Assembly: GCA_905480545.1 (NCBI GenBank)
Contig: CAJQQR010000052.1
Coordinates: 32,057-96,056, forward strand
DNA: 64,000 bases
Source of the DNA: an uncultured Pirellulaceae bacterium
GTDB taxonomy: Bacteria; Planctomycetota; Planctomycetia; Pirellulales; Pirellulaceae
Direction of reading: 5' to 3'
This document shows positions 36,212-46,181 of the stretch, in pieces. The translations under genes and the position numbers were made by a program. The notes under the pieces are model-generated. The model made no database searches, was not told the origin of the DNA, and saw nothing but the letters and a program-made list of their open reading frames with translations. Positions within the stretch are counted from its first letter, which is position 1, and every line of letters starts with the position of its first letter.

Positions 36212-37399
36212 CTACCGTGATAACGCTTTAAGAAAAAGAACGAGATGCTTCTTATCATCCTCGGACAAATTGACCGCAGTCATGTTTCGATCCAAAGCTT
36301 TATCGTCCGGCGCTCCACCTTTGGAGTAAAACTCTACGACTTCTTCCAAAGTTTTCGCACTACCATCGTGGAAGTAGGGAGCGGTTAGAGCAACTCCACG
36401 TAACGTCGGTGTCTTGAACTTGAATTTATCGAACTGCTCACCAGTCGTTTCAAATAAACCGATGTCTCGATTCTCCTTGCCGTAACTTACGCCCGTGTTG
36501 TGGAAGTCCTCGTCTGAATAATTACCACCCGAGTGGCACTTCCAACATCCGCCACGACTTTCGTAAATCCACAAGCCTTGGCGTTCGCCATCGGTCAACG
36601 CGCCGTAATCTGCACTTTGAAATTGATCAACTGGCGAATTACCCATCAGCAGAACGCGTTGGAAAGACGCGAGTGCCTTTGCCAGGTTTTTCTCCGAGAC
36701 GGACTGTTCTCCCCCAAATGCGTTTTTGAAATCAGCCACGTAATCTTTGCTTTCGCTGATCCGCTTGAGTGCCGCATCAATGCTGCTGCCAAGTTCATGT
36801 TCGCTGGAGATCGGCTTGAGCGCCTGGTCTTCTAAACTTTCTGACCGACCGTCCCAAAAAAACTTTGCACCAAATGCCCGATTTAGCAACGTCGGTGAAT
36901 TCCGCGTGCCCACTTTGCCGTTGATCCCAATCGCCAACTCATTGTTTGACGCAAAACCCAGTTCCGGTTGGTGGCAACTGGCACACGAAACTGAATTGTT
37001 TTCCGAGAGGATTGGGTCAAAGAAAAGTTTGCGTCCTAGTTCAACCTTCTCCTTCGTGAGAGGGTTGTCTTGCGGCACACGAAGTTCAGAACCAAGTCCA
37101 TCGGGAACAGAATCGAATTTCAGCTCGCGGGGTAACGTGTCTTTGGGAAGGACAGGAAGCTTCTTATCATCCACACCCTTTGACAATACGCCCTTTGACA
37201 CTACACCCTTTGACACTACACCCTTTGACACCACGCTCTCTTCATCGCTACCGAAAACCACATTGTTCGTATTAAACTGTTGCGATTGACCGTGACGCTC
37301 ATCATCTGACGCAGGTTCGTTGACGAAGGTTGCGAAAGCATTTCCAATGGTGGCGATACTGCAAAAAACAATAAGGCAAAAACAAGTGATTCGGATCAT
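36212..37399 (-). CDS. Dihaem cytochrome c peroxidase (MauG/CcpA family)
   Basis: 395 residues. A signal peptide (MIRITCFCLIVFCSIATIGNAFA) precedes a low-complexity stretch (SKGVVSKGVVSKGVLSKGV) made by a 15-bp tandem repeat. The enzyme part follows: LGRKLFFDPILSENNSVSCASCHQP (first haem, CASCH), GTRNSPTLLNRAF, FFWDGRSESLEDQA, CWKCHSGG (second haem), FKTPTLRGVALTAPYFHDG. These features define bacterial dihaem peroxidases, which reduce hydrogen peroxide in the periplasm or carry out related oxidations. It stands alone; the neighbouring MnmE-like gene starts about 40 bases downstream on the same strand. Confidence 0.93.
   Translation of the reverse strand: MIRITCFCLIVFCSIATIGNAFATFVNEPASDDERHGQSQQFNTNNVVFGSDEESVVSKGVVSKGVVSKGVLSKGVDDKKLPVLPKDTLPRELKFDSVPDGLGSELRVPQDNPLTKEKVELGRKLFFDPILSENNSVSCASCHQPELGFASNNELAIGINGKVGTRNSPTLLNRAFGAKFFWDGRSESLEDQALKPISSEHELGSSIDAALKRISESKDYVADFKNAFGGEQSVSEKNLAKALASFQRVLLMGNSPVDQFQSADYGALTDGERQGLWIYESRGGCWKCHSGGNYSDEDFHNTGVSYGKENRDIGLFETTGEQFDKFKFKTPTLRGVALTAPYFHDGSAKTLEEVVEFYSKGGAPDDKALDRNMTAVNLSEDDKKHLVLFLKALSR
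37173..37232. repeat. 15-bp tandem repeat, four copies, in frame
   Basis: Units of ACACCCTTTGACACT (with single changes) run head to tail at 37173, 37188, 37203 and 37218. In the peroxidase frame they encode the pentapeptide V-[VL]-S-K-G between signal peptide and catalytic domain. Confidence 0.95.
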
Positions 37400-37472
37400 C
37401 GTTTGTCCAGAGAATTAAATTAACGGCGTCACCAGTATAACAAAACTTCTCGAATCGTATCGGAGCACAACC

Positions 37473-38297
37473 TTGGACCTGAAACTTAACGAAAAAGTTG
37501 CGATCGTAACCGGCGGCGCAAAAGGAATCGGTCGAGCCATTGTCAATTGCCTTGTCGCGGAGAATGCAAAAGTCGTTTTTGCAGATCTCGATTCGACAGC
37601 AAGCGAGAATTTGGTCGTTGACCTTGTTGAAATGTTCGGCGATGCAATTCGGGATAACGTCTCGTTCATCATTGGAGACTTGTCGGACGAGTCAAATTGT
37701 CAACAAATCGTCAACCGAACCGTTGAACAGTTTGGCAAAATCGACATTTTGATCAACAACGCTGGCTTCAACGATAGTACCGGATTTTGTTGTTCAGAAG
37801 CAACATTTTTGGAATCGCTTCAAAAGAATTTGGTCCAAGTTTTTTCCGTCACCAAATTCGCTTCCAACGAGCTAAAGAAAAATGAAGGCTCGATCGTGAA
37901 CGTCAGCTCCAAAGTTTCAGTAACAGGGCAGGGGGGAACAACCGGATACGCCGCAGCAAAAGGTGCGGTCAATGCTTTAACTCGTGAGTGGGCAGTCGAA
38001 TTGGCCGACTGGAATGTGAACGTCAACACAGTCCTGCCTGCGGAATGCTGGACAGCAAGTTATGCGAAATGGATTGAATCTCAATCCAATCCAGAAGCTG
38101 CAAAGAAAGAAATTGGTGACCTCGTTCCGCTTGGAAAACGTTTCACAAATGCCGAAGAAATTGCCGACGCCGTGGTCTTCCTTGCATCACCGAGGTCAAG
38201 TCATACGACGGGTCAATTGCTTTTCGTCGACGGCGGATATACGCATCTCGACCGGAAGCTCTCAGCAAAGATGAACATTCATTGGACTGACAATTAG
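37473..38297 (+). CDS. Short-chain dehydrogenase/reductase (classical SDR)
   Basis: 274 residues from TTG 37473, with GGAG about seven bases upstream. The Rossmann nucleotide-binding motif is VAIVTGGAKGIGRA, with an acidic residue after strand 2 (FADLDS) that favours NAD. NNAG is present. The catalytic residues are Ser in IVNVSSKVS and Tyr/Lys in YAAAKGAVNALTREWA, so it should be active. The protein resembles sugar or polyol dehydrogenases such as the L-fucose dehydrogenase type. The substrate cannot be read from sequence or context, since the neighbours are unrelated. Confidence 0.88.
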   Translation: MDLKLNEKVAIVTGGAKGIGRAIVNCLVAENAKVVFADLDSTASENLVVDLVEMFGDAIRDNVSFIIGDLSDESNCQQIVNRTVEQFGKIDILINNAGFNDSTGFCCSEATFLESLQKNLVQVFSVTKFASNELKKNEGSIVNVSSKVSVTGQGGTTGYAAAKGAVNALTREWAVELADWNVNVNTVLPAECWTASYAKWIESQSNPEAAKKEIGDLVPLGKRFTNAEEIADAVVFLASPRSSHTTGQLLFVDGGYTHLDRKLSAKMNIHWTDN

Positions 38298-38723
38298 CCG
38301 TGAAAACTTAATTGTTGGGGCAAGTGAATCTCATTATCACTCGGACAGATTTTGGAGCACTGCACGGAAAATCCAATAAGGTGTCCAAGTCTTTTTCGGA
38401 CAGTGGGGCAAATGTAAAATTTTGCAAATCCAGCCTCACATGAAGACACTTTGGCCGACAAGGCGCGGTAGCAAGCCAAAAGCTCAGGGATTTCCGCCCC
38501 TCTTGGCCGTTAAGGTTGTGTCGATCATCCGAATTGCATCGCCCAATTTATCTAATGTGACGGCCAAAACATGTTTAAATTTGACCGTTTTCAAAAGACT
38601 ACTTAGGATGAAGAGCGCTCTTCTCTTCTTTATAGTTGCGGGCATTCGCCCTTTTTAAAATTGCAATACGGCAACCTGTAGTCGGCGAGCGTCGGTTTGG
38701 TTTCGTATTGCGAATGGATGGAA
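38298..38723. other. Intergenic region upstream of receptor-like kinase
   Basis: About 425 bases. One open frame of 78 codons lies here but its composition and lack of a start signal do not support it. No terminator for the SDR gene or clear promoter was recognised. Confidence 0.5.
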
Positions 38724-41675
38724 ATGACGGACTCGATTTCCGATGTATCGACTAGCGAAAACGAAAGTTCATCGAATGAACTGCCGATCGCTGCGTCGAA
38801 TTTGGGGAATGCTTCATATCCAAGCAGCCAACCGTCTCAAATCAATCAAACCCAGACCAATCAAACCCAGACCAATTCATCATCCGGCCAAAGCGGGCAT
38901 TCTGGCACAAGCAAAGCCGACTCTTTGGATTCCGGCAACTCAAATTTCAAAAACAAAGCCGAGCCAACGCAGTCGCCGACTGTCACTCCAAGTGCAATCG
39001 ATCCCCCTGATGCAAAAGCCAATGAATCGGGATTTGGTTTAGCAGATGCATTGGGAGTTCCCAAGAATTCTGATTCCTCGAGTTTCGCTCTGACAGGTGA
39101 CGGAAGCCAACCCACCGTCGAGCATGTGATCAAACAAACGTCTGATCTCACGCAGGATGACTTGACGATCATTTCACGGCCGCAAACTTTTGCCGATCAA
39201 AAAGAGAATGTCTCGGCGATTGAAGGACGCAGCGTCGACCACTTTGAAATCAAGGAGTATTTAGGTGGTGGTGGCATGGGACTGGTCTTTCGTGGGTATG
39301 ACACGGTTTTATGTCGCTCCGTTGCGATCAAGATCTTGCCGCGGAATGGGGCAACCTCGGAACTGATTCAACGATTTCAAATCGAGGCAAAGAGCGTTGC
39401 GAGATTGGACCACCCAAACATCTCGCGTGTCTTTCAAGTCGGCACAGATGAAGCTTGCGACTACATCATTTTTGAATATGTCGAAGGAGACAATTTGGCG
39501 CAATTGGTTCGGCGTATCGGACCATTGCCGCTTGAGCTGGGTTTACGGTATTCATTTCAATTGGCATTGGCACTTCAGCACGCTTATCAACGCGGAGTCG
39601 TTCATCGGGATGTGAAACCCGCAAATGTCGTCGTGACCGATGGCGGGAAGCTGAAACTAATTGATCTGGGTTTAGCGCGATCCCCCAAACAAAATGAACG
39701 CGATGAAAGCTTAACAGCAACTGGCGTCACGCTCGGGACCTACGATTACATTTCACCTGAGCAAGCCCGCGATTCAAGGTCCGCCGATGTGCGTTCCGAT
39801 TTGTATTCGCTTGGTTGCACCATGTTTTTCATGTTCACCGGTCAGCCGCCCTATCCGCAAGGGACACCGATTGAAAAGATCATTCAACACAGCAGTGAAA
39901 AACGCCCCAACCCGTCCGACTATCGCTCCGACTTACCAACAGGGTTTAATGCGATCACCAATAAGCTTTTGGCGATAGAACCGGATGATCGATTTCAACG
40001 CCCAGCTGAGCTGATCGCCGAGATACAGGATTTCGCATCGAAAAACAACATTCCGCTTCTTGGATACGATGAAAATGTCATTGTAAAAAAAATCATCCAA
40101 AAACCGACTTGGACGCAGCAACTGGTTCCGGTCTTGATCCCTTTGATCTTATTGATCGGGTTCGTGCTGTATCTTGACTCGGTTGATCGGAACGGTTCAA
40201 CGGTGAATACCTCGGGCGTTTACCAACCGCGAAATTCCGTGACTACGAGTCTGGAAAAACTGAAGCAGACTCCTCGTAAAAACCCGAATTTATCCGGAGG
40301 AAAATCGGAGCCCCAATCGCCCAAAGAAACGCCATCAACCCAACCGACGTCTTCGAAGATCCAAATTCCAAAGAATAGAGACTCGACCAAATCCGCAGGA
40401 AATGGAGATGCAAAAAAGACGTCGCCGGATTCCCAAAAAGCCACTGCGACAAATGCCGCCAATGTGACGTACGATTTCATCGCGGTCGGGGATTCTGAGT
40501 CGGTTCCGAAAAATGGCTTGTCAGTAAAAACTCTTGACCAAGCATTCAAAACGATCAACGACACTCGCATCAACGAAATCCGAATCTTTTCAGACAAAGT
40601 CGTCCTTAGTCGTCAACTTTCGTTGAACGTCAACGGCTCAGTCTTGGTCACCGCAGCGAGCGAAACTCCCGTGATCATTTTCGTAAAACCCGAAGCAACC
40701 GAGAAATCCGCGAATCTGAAATTTCGTGGAGGCAAGCTAAGCTTCAAGGGTCTGCATTTTCGATTAGATATGTCCGATGTTTTAAAACAAGTCACCGAGG
40801 CAGACCTTGGCTCGTTTTCGCTTTTTGATTTTGAAAGCATTTCGTCAGCGACGTTTACCGATTGCTCAATGACGATTGTGAACACCAATGATGAAGACGA
40901 GTTGATCTTTCCAGATACCAGTTTTATCCACATTACAAAATCGTCTAAGTCAGCAACGGATGTTTTGGCTGCGGAATCGGTCAGCAACAAACCGGCACTT
41001 ACGATTAAAGACTGTTGCATTCGCGGCGATGCAAACTTCGTTACGATGCCGACGAGCATGCCGTTGACGTTTGCATTTAACAATGGCTTGATTGTGACCA
41101 ATCAACATGCCTTTGTGTTTGGAGAACCAGACGCAGTCGACCAACCCAGTTCCGAGATTGAACTTTATTTGACCAACGTCACATCGGCAACAAATGAAGG
41201 CTTCATCCAATCGACGGCGTCATCAAATGGAGGCTTTCTCTCGATACGGCTCGAGGCGAATCAATCAATCTTTATGTATCCCGAAGCGAGTTCAGCATTA
41301 GTCCAACACATTCAAATGCCGAACGATTTTGAAAAGAGCCAGGTGTTGATGATCAAAGGTGTCGACAGTTTTTTTCCAGTGAACGGAACGCTTTGGGAGA
41401 TCGACACGATCAGCAATCTAGCGACAGGAATTCGCCCGCCCGGCGATTTTCTAGATTTTAATTCGATGGGTGACTGGCTGAATTTGACCGGCACAGCGGG
41501 AAATATCGCGGATGTGGCATTTTTAGGATCCGAAATTTTCTCAGCTAACGGACATGAACACACGGTTTTCGATTATCAATTGGTTGGCGAATTTGCGGAC
41601 AATCCAGCGATTCGAAAAAAGGCCGGAATAATCGTCGACAACTTTTCCCCAATACCGCCCGCGATTCTGGATTAA
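38724..41675 (+). CDS. Receptor-like Ser/Thr kinase with large extracytoplasmic domain
   Basis: About 983 residues from ATG 38724, preceded by GGATGG. A Ser/Thr/Gln-rich N-terminus (with NQTQTNQTQTN from a 15-bp repeat) leads to a kinase domain at ~175-440: EYLGGGGMGLVFRGYD, AIKILPR, HRDVKPANVV, IDLGLAR (DLG for DFG) and YISPEQA. One transmembrane helix follows (QLVPVLIPLILLIGFVLYL, ~470). After a Lys/Ser/Pro-rich stretch, the C-terminal ~400 residues show short repeated beta-strand patterns reminiscent of a right-handed beta-helix. This suggests an outside sensor coupled to an inside kinase. Ligand and substrate are unknown. Confidence 0.88.
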   Translation: MTDSISDVSTSENESSSNELPIAASNLGNASYPSSQPSQINQTQTNQTQTNSSSGQSGHSGTSKADSLDSGNSNFKNKAEPTQSPTVTPSAIDPPDAKANESGFGLADALGVPKNSDSSSFALTGDGSQPTVEHVIKQTSDLTQDDLTIISRPQTFADQKENVSAIEGRSVDHFEIKEYLGGGGMGLVFRGYDTVLCRSVAIKILPRNGATSELIQRFQIEAKSVARLDHPNISRVFQVGTDEACDYIIFEYVEGDNLAQLVRRIGPLPLELGLRYSFQLALALQHAYQRGVVHRDVKPANVVVTDGGKLKLIDLGLARSPKQNERDESLTATGVTLGTYDYISPEQARDSRSADVRSDLYSLGCTMFFMFTGQPPYPQGTPIEKIIQHSSEKRPNPSDYRSDLPTGFNAITNKLLAIEPDDRFQRPAELIAEIQDFASKNNIPLLGYDENVIVKKIIQKPTWTQQLVPVLIPLILLIGFVLYLDSVDRNGSTVNTSGVYQPRNSVTTSLEKLKQTPRKNPNLSGGKSEPQSPKETPSTQPTSSKIQIPKNRDSTKSAGNGDAKKTSPDSQKATATNAANVTYDFIAVGDSESVPKNGLSVKTLDQAFKTINDTRINEIRIFSDKVVLSRQLSLNVNGSVLVTAASETPVIIFVKPEATEKSANLKFRGGKLSFKGLHFRLDMSDVLKQVTEADLGSFSLFDFESISSATFTDCSMTIVNTNDEDELIFPDTSFIHITKSSKSATDVLAAESVSNKPALTIKDCCIRGDANFVTMPTSMPLTFAFNNGLIVTNQHAFVFGEPDAVDQPSSEIELYLTNVTSATNEGFIQSTASSNGGFLSIRLEANQSIFMYPEASSALVQHIQMPNDFEKSQVLMIKGVDSFFPVNGTLWEIDTISNLATGIRPPGDFLDFNSMGDWLNLTGTAGNIADVAFLGSEIFSANGHEHTVFDYQLVGEFADNPAIRKKAGIIVDNFSPIPPAILD
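38844..38873. repeat. 15-bp tandem duplication in kinase N-terminus
   Basis: AATCAAACCCAGACC occurs twice exactly and begins a third time (AATTC). It is in frame and encodes the N-Q-T-Q-T pentapeptide repeat. Confidence 0.95.
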
Positions 41676-41971
41676 TCACGGTTCAAACCAATTGAACAAG
41701 GGCGGATTCTGTATCAAAAAAGCACCCATTTTCGGGTCGTAAAATCGCGATTTAACCACGAATATTCGTGGAATTGGCCGATTTCAGGCAACAATTCCCC
41801 AGTTTTTTGCAGCAAAATCCGACTAAGCTTTTTTAGCCGTTGTTGTCAATCCGAATATTGTGTACCTTCGACGGATTACACAATTTTTTCATGGAACCCC
41901 TGCCTTGGCATGTATGCCGAGCAACCCCCAACTGATGCATTCGCCTTTTGTGATGTATCAAGGAAGTTTTG
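41676..41971. other. Leader region of rpsA
   Basis: About 296 bases before ribosomal protein S1. A short self-complementary element GGCATGTATGCC lies near 41905 and AAGGAAG sits six bases before the start codon. S1 genes are often autoregulated through their leader; nothing here proves that. Confidence 0.4.
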
Positions 41972-43861
41972 ATGGTTAATCGTAACTTAATTAGCAGTTT
42001 AGAAGACGACGAAATCAACTCAGAGTACGCGGATCTTTTCCCGGAATCCGATGAGGACTTTGACAAAGGTTTTACTGAAAATGCTGTTTTCCAGCAAAAT
42101 AGCGATATCGACCTGAATAAGATCGTCAAAGGAAAAATCCTGCGTGTTGATGCAGAGAAAGTTCTGATTGACGTCGGTTTCAAAAGCGAAGGTAGCATCG
42201 ATCGAAGTGAATGGAATGAACTAACCGACGGAATGCCGGAAGCAGGTCAAGAGATCCACGTTTATGTGGAAGACCTCGAAGATGAATTTGGAGAGACCGA
42301 TGATCCATTCGGACTGATCTCCATCAGCAAAACAAAAGCAGATCACATCATGCATTGGCAGGGTGTGATCGAGAAAGTCAAAGAGGGCGATGTCGTTCTT
42401 GGACAGGTCACCAAAAAAATCAAAGGTGGTTTGCTCGTTGAAATCGGTGTCCCTGTCTTCTTACCAGCTAGCCAGGTCGATATCCGTCGTCCTGGAGACA
42501 TTGGCGACTATATCGGTCGTTACGTCCAGTGCGAAGTCTTGAAAATTGATCAAGAGCGTCGCAATATTGTCGTCAGTCGTCGTGCTTTAATCGAAAGCGA
42601 ACGAAAATACATTCGTGAAATTTTGCTTCGCGAACTCAAAGAAGGCGACATTCGCAAAGGTATCGTCAAGAACATCGCGGACTTTGGTGCGTTTGTTGAC
42701 CTTGGCGGAATTGATGGACTACTTCACATCACGGATATGTCTCACGCTCGTATCAATCATCCATCACAAATGGTCTCAATGGACCAGGAGATCGACGTGA
42801 TGATTTTGAACATCGATCGCGAGAAAGAAAAGATTGCTCTTGGCCTGAAGCAAATGCAATCCAACCCATGGGACAAAGTCGAAGAGAAGTACCCAATTGG
42901 GAATGTATTCAATGGCGAAGTCGTAAACGTCATGAGTTACGGTGCATTCGTTAAATTGGAAGATGGAATCGAAGGTCTTGTGCACATTTCTGAAATGTCC
43001 TGGGTCAAACGAATCAATCATCCGAACGAAGTGGTTCAGATCGGCGACGAAATTGAAGTTGCCGTATTGGGTATCGATCGAAAAGGTGAGCAGATGTCTT
43101 TAGGCATGAAGCAAACCCAGAACAACCCATGGGACAACATTTTGGAACGTTACCCAATCGACGGCTCGGTCAACGGAAAGGTTCGAAACCTTACCAATTA
43201 CGGCGCATTTGTCGAATTGGAAGAAGGCATCGATGGCCTTCTGCACGTCTCCGATATGTCATGGACTCGAAAAATCAGCCATCCAAACGAGATGCTAGAA
43301 AAAGGTCAGGAAGTCAGCTGCAAGATTCTTGCTGTCGACCCAGATCGACGTCGAATCGCGCTCGGCATGAAACAGCTTGATAACGACCCATGGGCAACCG
43401 ATATTCCGGCCAAGTACCAGCCTGGTCAATTGATTAAAGGCAAGATCACCAAGATCACCAACTTCGGTGTCTTTGTTGGACTTGAGGACGGACTGGAAGG
43501 GTTGCTTCACATCTCCGAATTGGCCGACGACAAAGTCGACGACGCTCAAAACGTTGTAAACGTTGGTGACGAATTGGAAGTCAAAGTGCTTCGTGTTGAT
43601 ACTGAAGAGCGAAAAATTGGACTTTCTCGCAAACGAGTCGACTGGACTCCAGAGGAAGAAGCCAAAGAAGCTCAGAAGGAAGCAGCCGCACAGAAAGAAG
43701 AATCGGCTCTCAAGGGCGGTTTGGGCGACTCAGGTCCTTTGATCAAGCCGTCTGCTCCAGCGGAGGTTGCACCTAAAACGGCACCAGAAGCTGAAGCGGC
43801 ACCTGCTGCTGAAGCGGCACCCGCTGCTGAAGAAACGACCGAAACGCCGGCCGTGGAGTAG
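41972..43861 (+). CDS. rpsA: 30S ribosomal protein S1, six S1 domains
   Basis: 629 residues. ATG 41972 is preferred over the TTG just before it because AAGGAAG is then six bases away. Six S1 RNA-binding domains are readable at about 50-125, 140-210, 225-300, 310-385, 395-470 and 480-555. The last four are the most regular (for example YGAFVKLEDGIEGLVHISEM, YGAFVELEEGIDGLLHVSDM and FGVFVGLEDGLEGLLHISEL). S1 binds mRNA and the small subunit to assist initiation. The first ~45 residues are acidic. The tail is Ala/Glu/Pro-rich and includes an 18-bp tandem duplication. Terminator follows. Confidence 0.95.
   Translation: MVNRNLISSLEDDEINSEYADLFPESDEDFDKGFTENAVFQQNSDIDLNKIVKGKILRVDAEKVLIDVGFKSEGSIDRSEWNELTDGMPEAGQEIHVYVEDLEDEFGETDDPFGLISISKTKADHIMHWQGVIEKVKEGDVVLGQVTKKIKGGLLVEIGVPVFLPASQVDIRRPGDIGDYIGRYVQCEVLKIDQERRNIVVSRRALIESERKYIREILLRELKEGDIRKGIVKNIADFGAFVDLGGIDGLLHITDMSHARINHPSQMVSMDQEIDVMILNIDREKEKIALGLKQMQSNPWDKVEEKYPIGNVFNGEVVNVMSYGAFVKLEDGIEGLVHISEMSWVKRINHPNEVVQIGDEIEVAVLGIDRKGEQMSLGMKQTQNNPWDNILERYPIDGSVNGKVRNLTNYGAFVELEEGIDGLLHVSDMSWTRKISHPNEMLEKGQEVSCKILAVDPDRRRIALGMKQLDNDPWATDIPAKYQPGQLIKGKITKITNFGVFVGLEDGLEGLLHISELADDKVDDAQNVVNVGDELEVKVLRVDTEERKIGLSRKRVDWTPEEEAKEAQKEAAAQKEESALKGGLGDSGPLIKPSAPAEVAPKTAPEAEAAPAAEAAPAAEETTETPAVE
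43790..43825. repeat. 18-bp tandem duplication in rpsA tail
   Basis: GCTGAAGCGGCACCTGCT is followed by the same unit with one change, then a partial third copy. In frame, it encodes A-E-A-A-P-A repeats. Confidence 0.9.
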
Positions 43862-43957
43862 GTCACCAATCGGAAAATCGCTTAACCAAACGTCGCCACG
43901 AAAACAGATTCCATGTGACCTGTCTGGATAATCGAACAATCATCAAAAGCTTTAAAT

Positions 43958-43991
43958 CACCCTGTCGAGCATTTCGGCAGGGTGTTTTTTT
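43958..43991 (+). terminator. Rho-independent terminator of rpsA
   Basis: CACCCTG pairs with CAGGGTG across a 13-base loop and is followed by seven T. It lies about 100 bases after the rpsA stop codon. Confidence 0.88.
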
Positions 43992-44245
43992 GTGCGCTGC
44001 TAAAGTCGGAACAATCGATTCACGTCGCCATTTTCCAATTCACTCAAACAAACGTGATAGCACGACGATAAAACTCTTGCAGGATTGATTACGCAGCACG
44101 GACGCCGCCACGTAAGAAATAACCGCGTCCTTCATTTTGACCAGATTTGGCTTTCCTTCTACGAGAGCGAGAAAACTGCGTATCAAACACAATGAGATGG
44201 AATCGCGTTCATAGGTCTGGCAGAAACAGCAGCGAAAGCAAGACA

Positions 44246-45190
44246 ATGGTTGATAATACTCAAGAGTCAGACGTCGAACTAAAAACCAAAGATGTCGACG
44301 CAGATGAAAAGCTCAATACGGTAAACGAGATTGATGTTTCGAGCAGTCTCCAGTCTCCGTTAGAAACGTACCTTCGTGAAATCAATGAAACGAAGCTATT
44401 GACCGCCGATGAGGAAAAGCAACTGGCGGGAGCGATTGCCCTGGGTGACGTTCGTGCAAGGGATCGTATGGTCCGTGCGAACTTGCGATTGGTGGTGAAC
44501 ATCGCACGAGGCTACACCGGGAAAGGCCTGGGACTTCAAGACTTAATTGAGGAAGGCAACCTTGGATTGCTTCGCGCTGTCGAGGGGTTTGACCCCAACG
44601 TTGGAACGCGATTCAGCACATATGCTAGTTATTGGATCAAGCAATCGATCAAGCGTGCGTTGATTAATTCGGCCAAGACGATCCGGATTCCGGCCTACAT
44701 GGTTGAGCTCCTTTCGAAATGGCGACGTGCGAACAATCGCTTGACCGAGGACCTTGGGCGAACGCCAACGCCAGAGGAGATCATGCGACTCCTTGGACTC
44801 CCCAAGAAAAAGCTCCCGATCATCAAAAAAGCGATTCGCATATACAACTCGACCCCCCAAACGGATCAATCCGAAGCCGGCTGGTCGCTGGGCGAGATGA
44901 TCATGGACGAGCGGATGAAAAGTCCCGAGGACGAACTGGTCGAATCCGATGTTTTGGCTCGCGTGATGGATATGTTGAACGAAATGGATATTCGTGAGGC
45001 AACCGTATTGCGAATGCGATTCGGCCTGGACGAGCATGACGCCCACACGCTGAAAGAAATTGGCGAGAAACTTGGTCTGACTCGGGAGCGAGTTCGCCAG
45101 ATTGAAACCGAAGCATTGAAGAAATTGAATGATGGCCTGAAAGACGCAAAGGAACGCACCATTTTCGTAAAATCAATCAAAGCGGTGTAA
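44246..45190 (+). CDS. Second sigma-70 family factor (group 2-like)
   Basis: 314 residues from ATG 44246. The frame is open upstream to 44147, but residues there are basic and unlike the family. Region 1.2 (SPLETYLREINETKLLTADEE, ~35-55), region 2 (RMVRANLRLVVNIARGYTGKG, FSTYASYWIKQSIKRAL), region 3 and region 4 (LKEIGEKLGLTRERVRQIE) are complete. It lacks the large insertion of the 509-residue factor at 2.7 kb. Its length and near-canonical regions suggest a stress or growth-phase sigma of group 2. The upstream ~380 bases hold only the rpsA terminator and its own leader. Confidence 0.92.
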   Translation: MVDNTQESDVELKTKDVDADEKLNTVNEIDVSSSLQSPLETYLREINETKLLTADEEKQLAGAIALGDVRARDRMVRANLRLVVNIARGYTGKGLGLQDLIEEGNLGLLRAVEGFDPNVGTRFSTYASYWIKQSIKRALINSAKTIRIPAYMVELLSKWRRANNRLTEDLGRTPTPEEIMRLLGLPKKKLPIIKKAIRIYNSTPQTDQSEAGWSLGEMIMDERMKSPEDELVESDVLARVMDMLNEMDIREATVLRMRFGLDEHDAHTLKEIGEKLGLTRERVRQIETEALKKLNDGLKDAKERTIFVKSIKAV

Positions 45191-45374
45191 GTCGTTTCCG
45201 TCAAATCTTCAATGAATCCTTTTGAGATGCCGCGTCGGGGCATTGATTTGACATTACATCAGCTTCATTGTGAACTCATTTTGCGTCGTTGTTCGATGAA
45301 AATTGGGCAACTCGCATTGGATTCGGTGAGGTGAGGTTGGGGAGTTTGGTGTTGATTGGCTGGTGGTTTAAAAA

Positions 45375-45767
45375 GTGATAAGCGACAAACTGCAACAGCA
45401 ATTGATTGATGCCGCTGCAACCGCGCGGCAAAATGCCTACGCTCCCTACTCGAACTTCCTGGTCGGGGCCTCTCTACTTGCCGAGGATGGCTCGCTATTC
45501 AGTGGCTGTAATGTTGAAAACGCATCTTATGGTTTGACGATTTGCGCCGAACGAATTGCCATCGGAAACGCAATCTCTCATGGTCATAAAAAATTCAAAG
45601 CGATATGCGTCGTTGCCGACAATGCCGTCTCGCCATGTGGAGCCTGCCGACAATTTATTCGCGAATTCGGATCGGAGACACTCATCATGCTCGTTGATTC
45701 CAACGGCAATCAAATGCGGAAGAAATTCACCATTGACCAGCTTTTACCTGAGTCTTTCTCTCTCTAG
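45375..45767 (+). CDS. cdd: Cytidine deaminase
   Basis: 130 residues from GTG 45375, the size of the tetrameric cytidine deaminases. It hydrolyses cytidine and deoxycytidine to uridine forms in pyrimidine salvage. The substrate pattern NAYAPYSNFLVGASLL, the zinc site CNVENASYGLTICAERIAI (Cys-Ala-Glu) and SPCGACRQFIREF (second zinc motif PCxxC) are complete. It stands alone between the sigma gene and the symporter operon. Confidence 0.95.
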   Translation: MISDKLQQQLIDAAATARQNAYAPYSNFLVGASLLAEDGSLFSGCNVENASYGLTICAERIAIGNAISHGHKKFKAICVVADNAVSPCGACRQFIREFGSETLIMLVDSNGNQMRKKFTIDQLLPESFSL

Positions 45768-45914
45768 CGTTGTGTAGTGGCTCTTCACAATTGCAGATGA
45801 TTGGGTTTTATTTGCGTTGTCGGCAAGTTAAGTTAGTGCTGTGATTGCTTTTAGTGAATGGCAATCAAATCCTCACACGCCCTACTTCTCAACTTGCTTC
45901 CGATTCGTATTCCA

Positions 45915-46181
45915 ATGCAATACAACACCAGGCTTGGGTTAATCCTTTTTTTGATTTACCTCTTATTTTATTGCGGCTTCGTTTTTATAAGTGCCTTCTC
46001 GCCGCAGACGATGGAAATAACTCCAATTAAGGGCGTGAACCTGGCGATCTTGTACGGATTCGGATTGATTTTGGCCGCATTCGTCATGGCGATGATTTAT
46101 GGAGTGATGTGCAAGTCGGATGACGGCGAAACTGAAACGTCTTCTTCGTCAGACAAAAACGACGGAGGTGATCAGTCATGA
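45915..46181 (+). CDS. DUF485 small membrane protein, symporter partner
   Basis: About 88 residues from ATG 45915 (an upstream ATG at 45858 would add 19 residues not typical of the family). Two transmembrane helices (RLGLILFLIYLLFYCGFVFIS and NLAILYGFGLILAAFVMAMIYG) and an acidic Ser-rich tail. DUF485 proteins (E. coli YjcH type) are encoded just before acetate-type sodium:solute symporters, exactly as here. The stop overlaps the next start (ATGA), implying translational coupling. Confidence 0.85.
   Translation: MQYNTRLGLILFLIYLLFYCGFVFISAFSPQTMEITPIKGVNLAILYGFGLILAAFVMAMIYGVMCKSDDGETETSSSSDKNDGGDQS

Noticed and set aside
41900..41912. Small hairpin before rpsA as a riboswitch or autoregulatory site
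   Set aside because: The perfect inverted repeat is short and matches no RNA family I know; noted only in the leader description.
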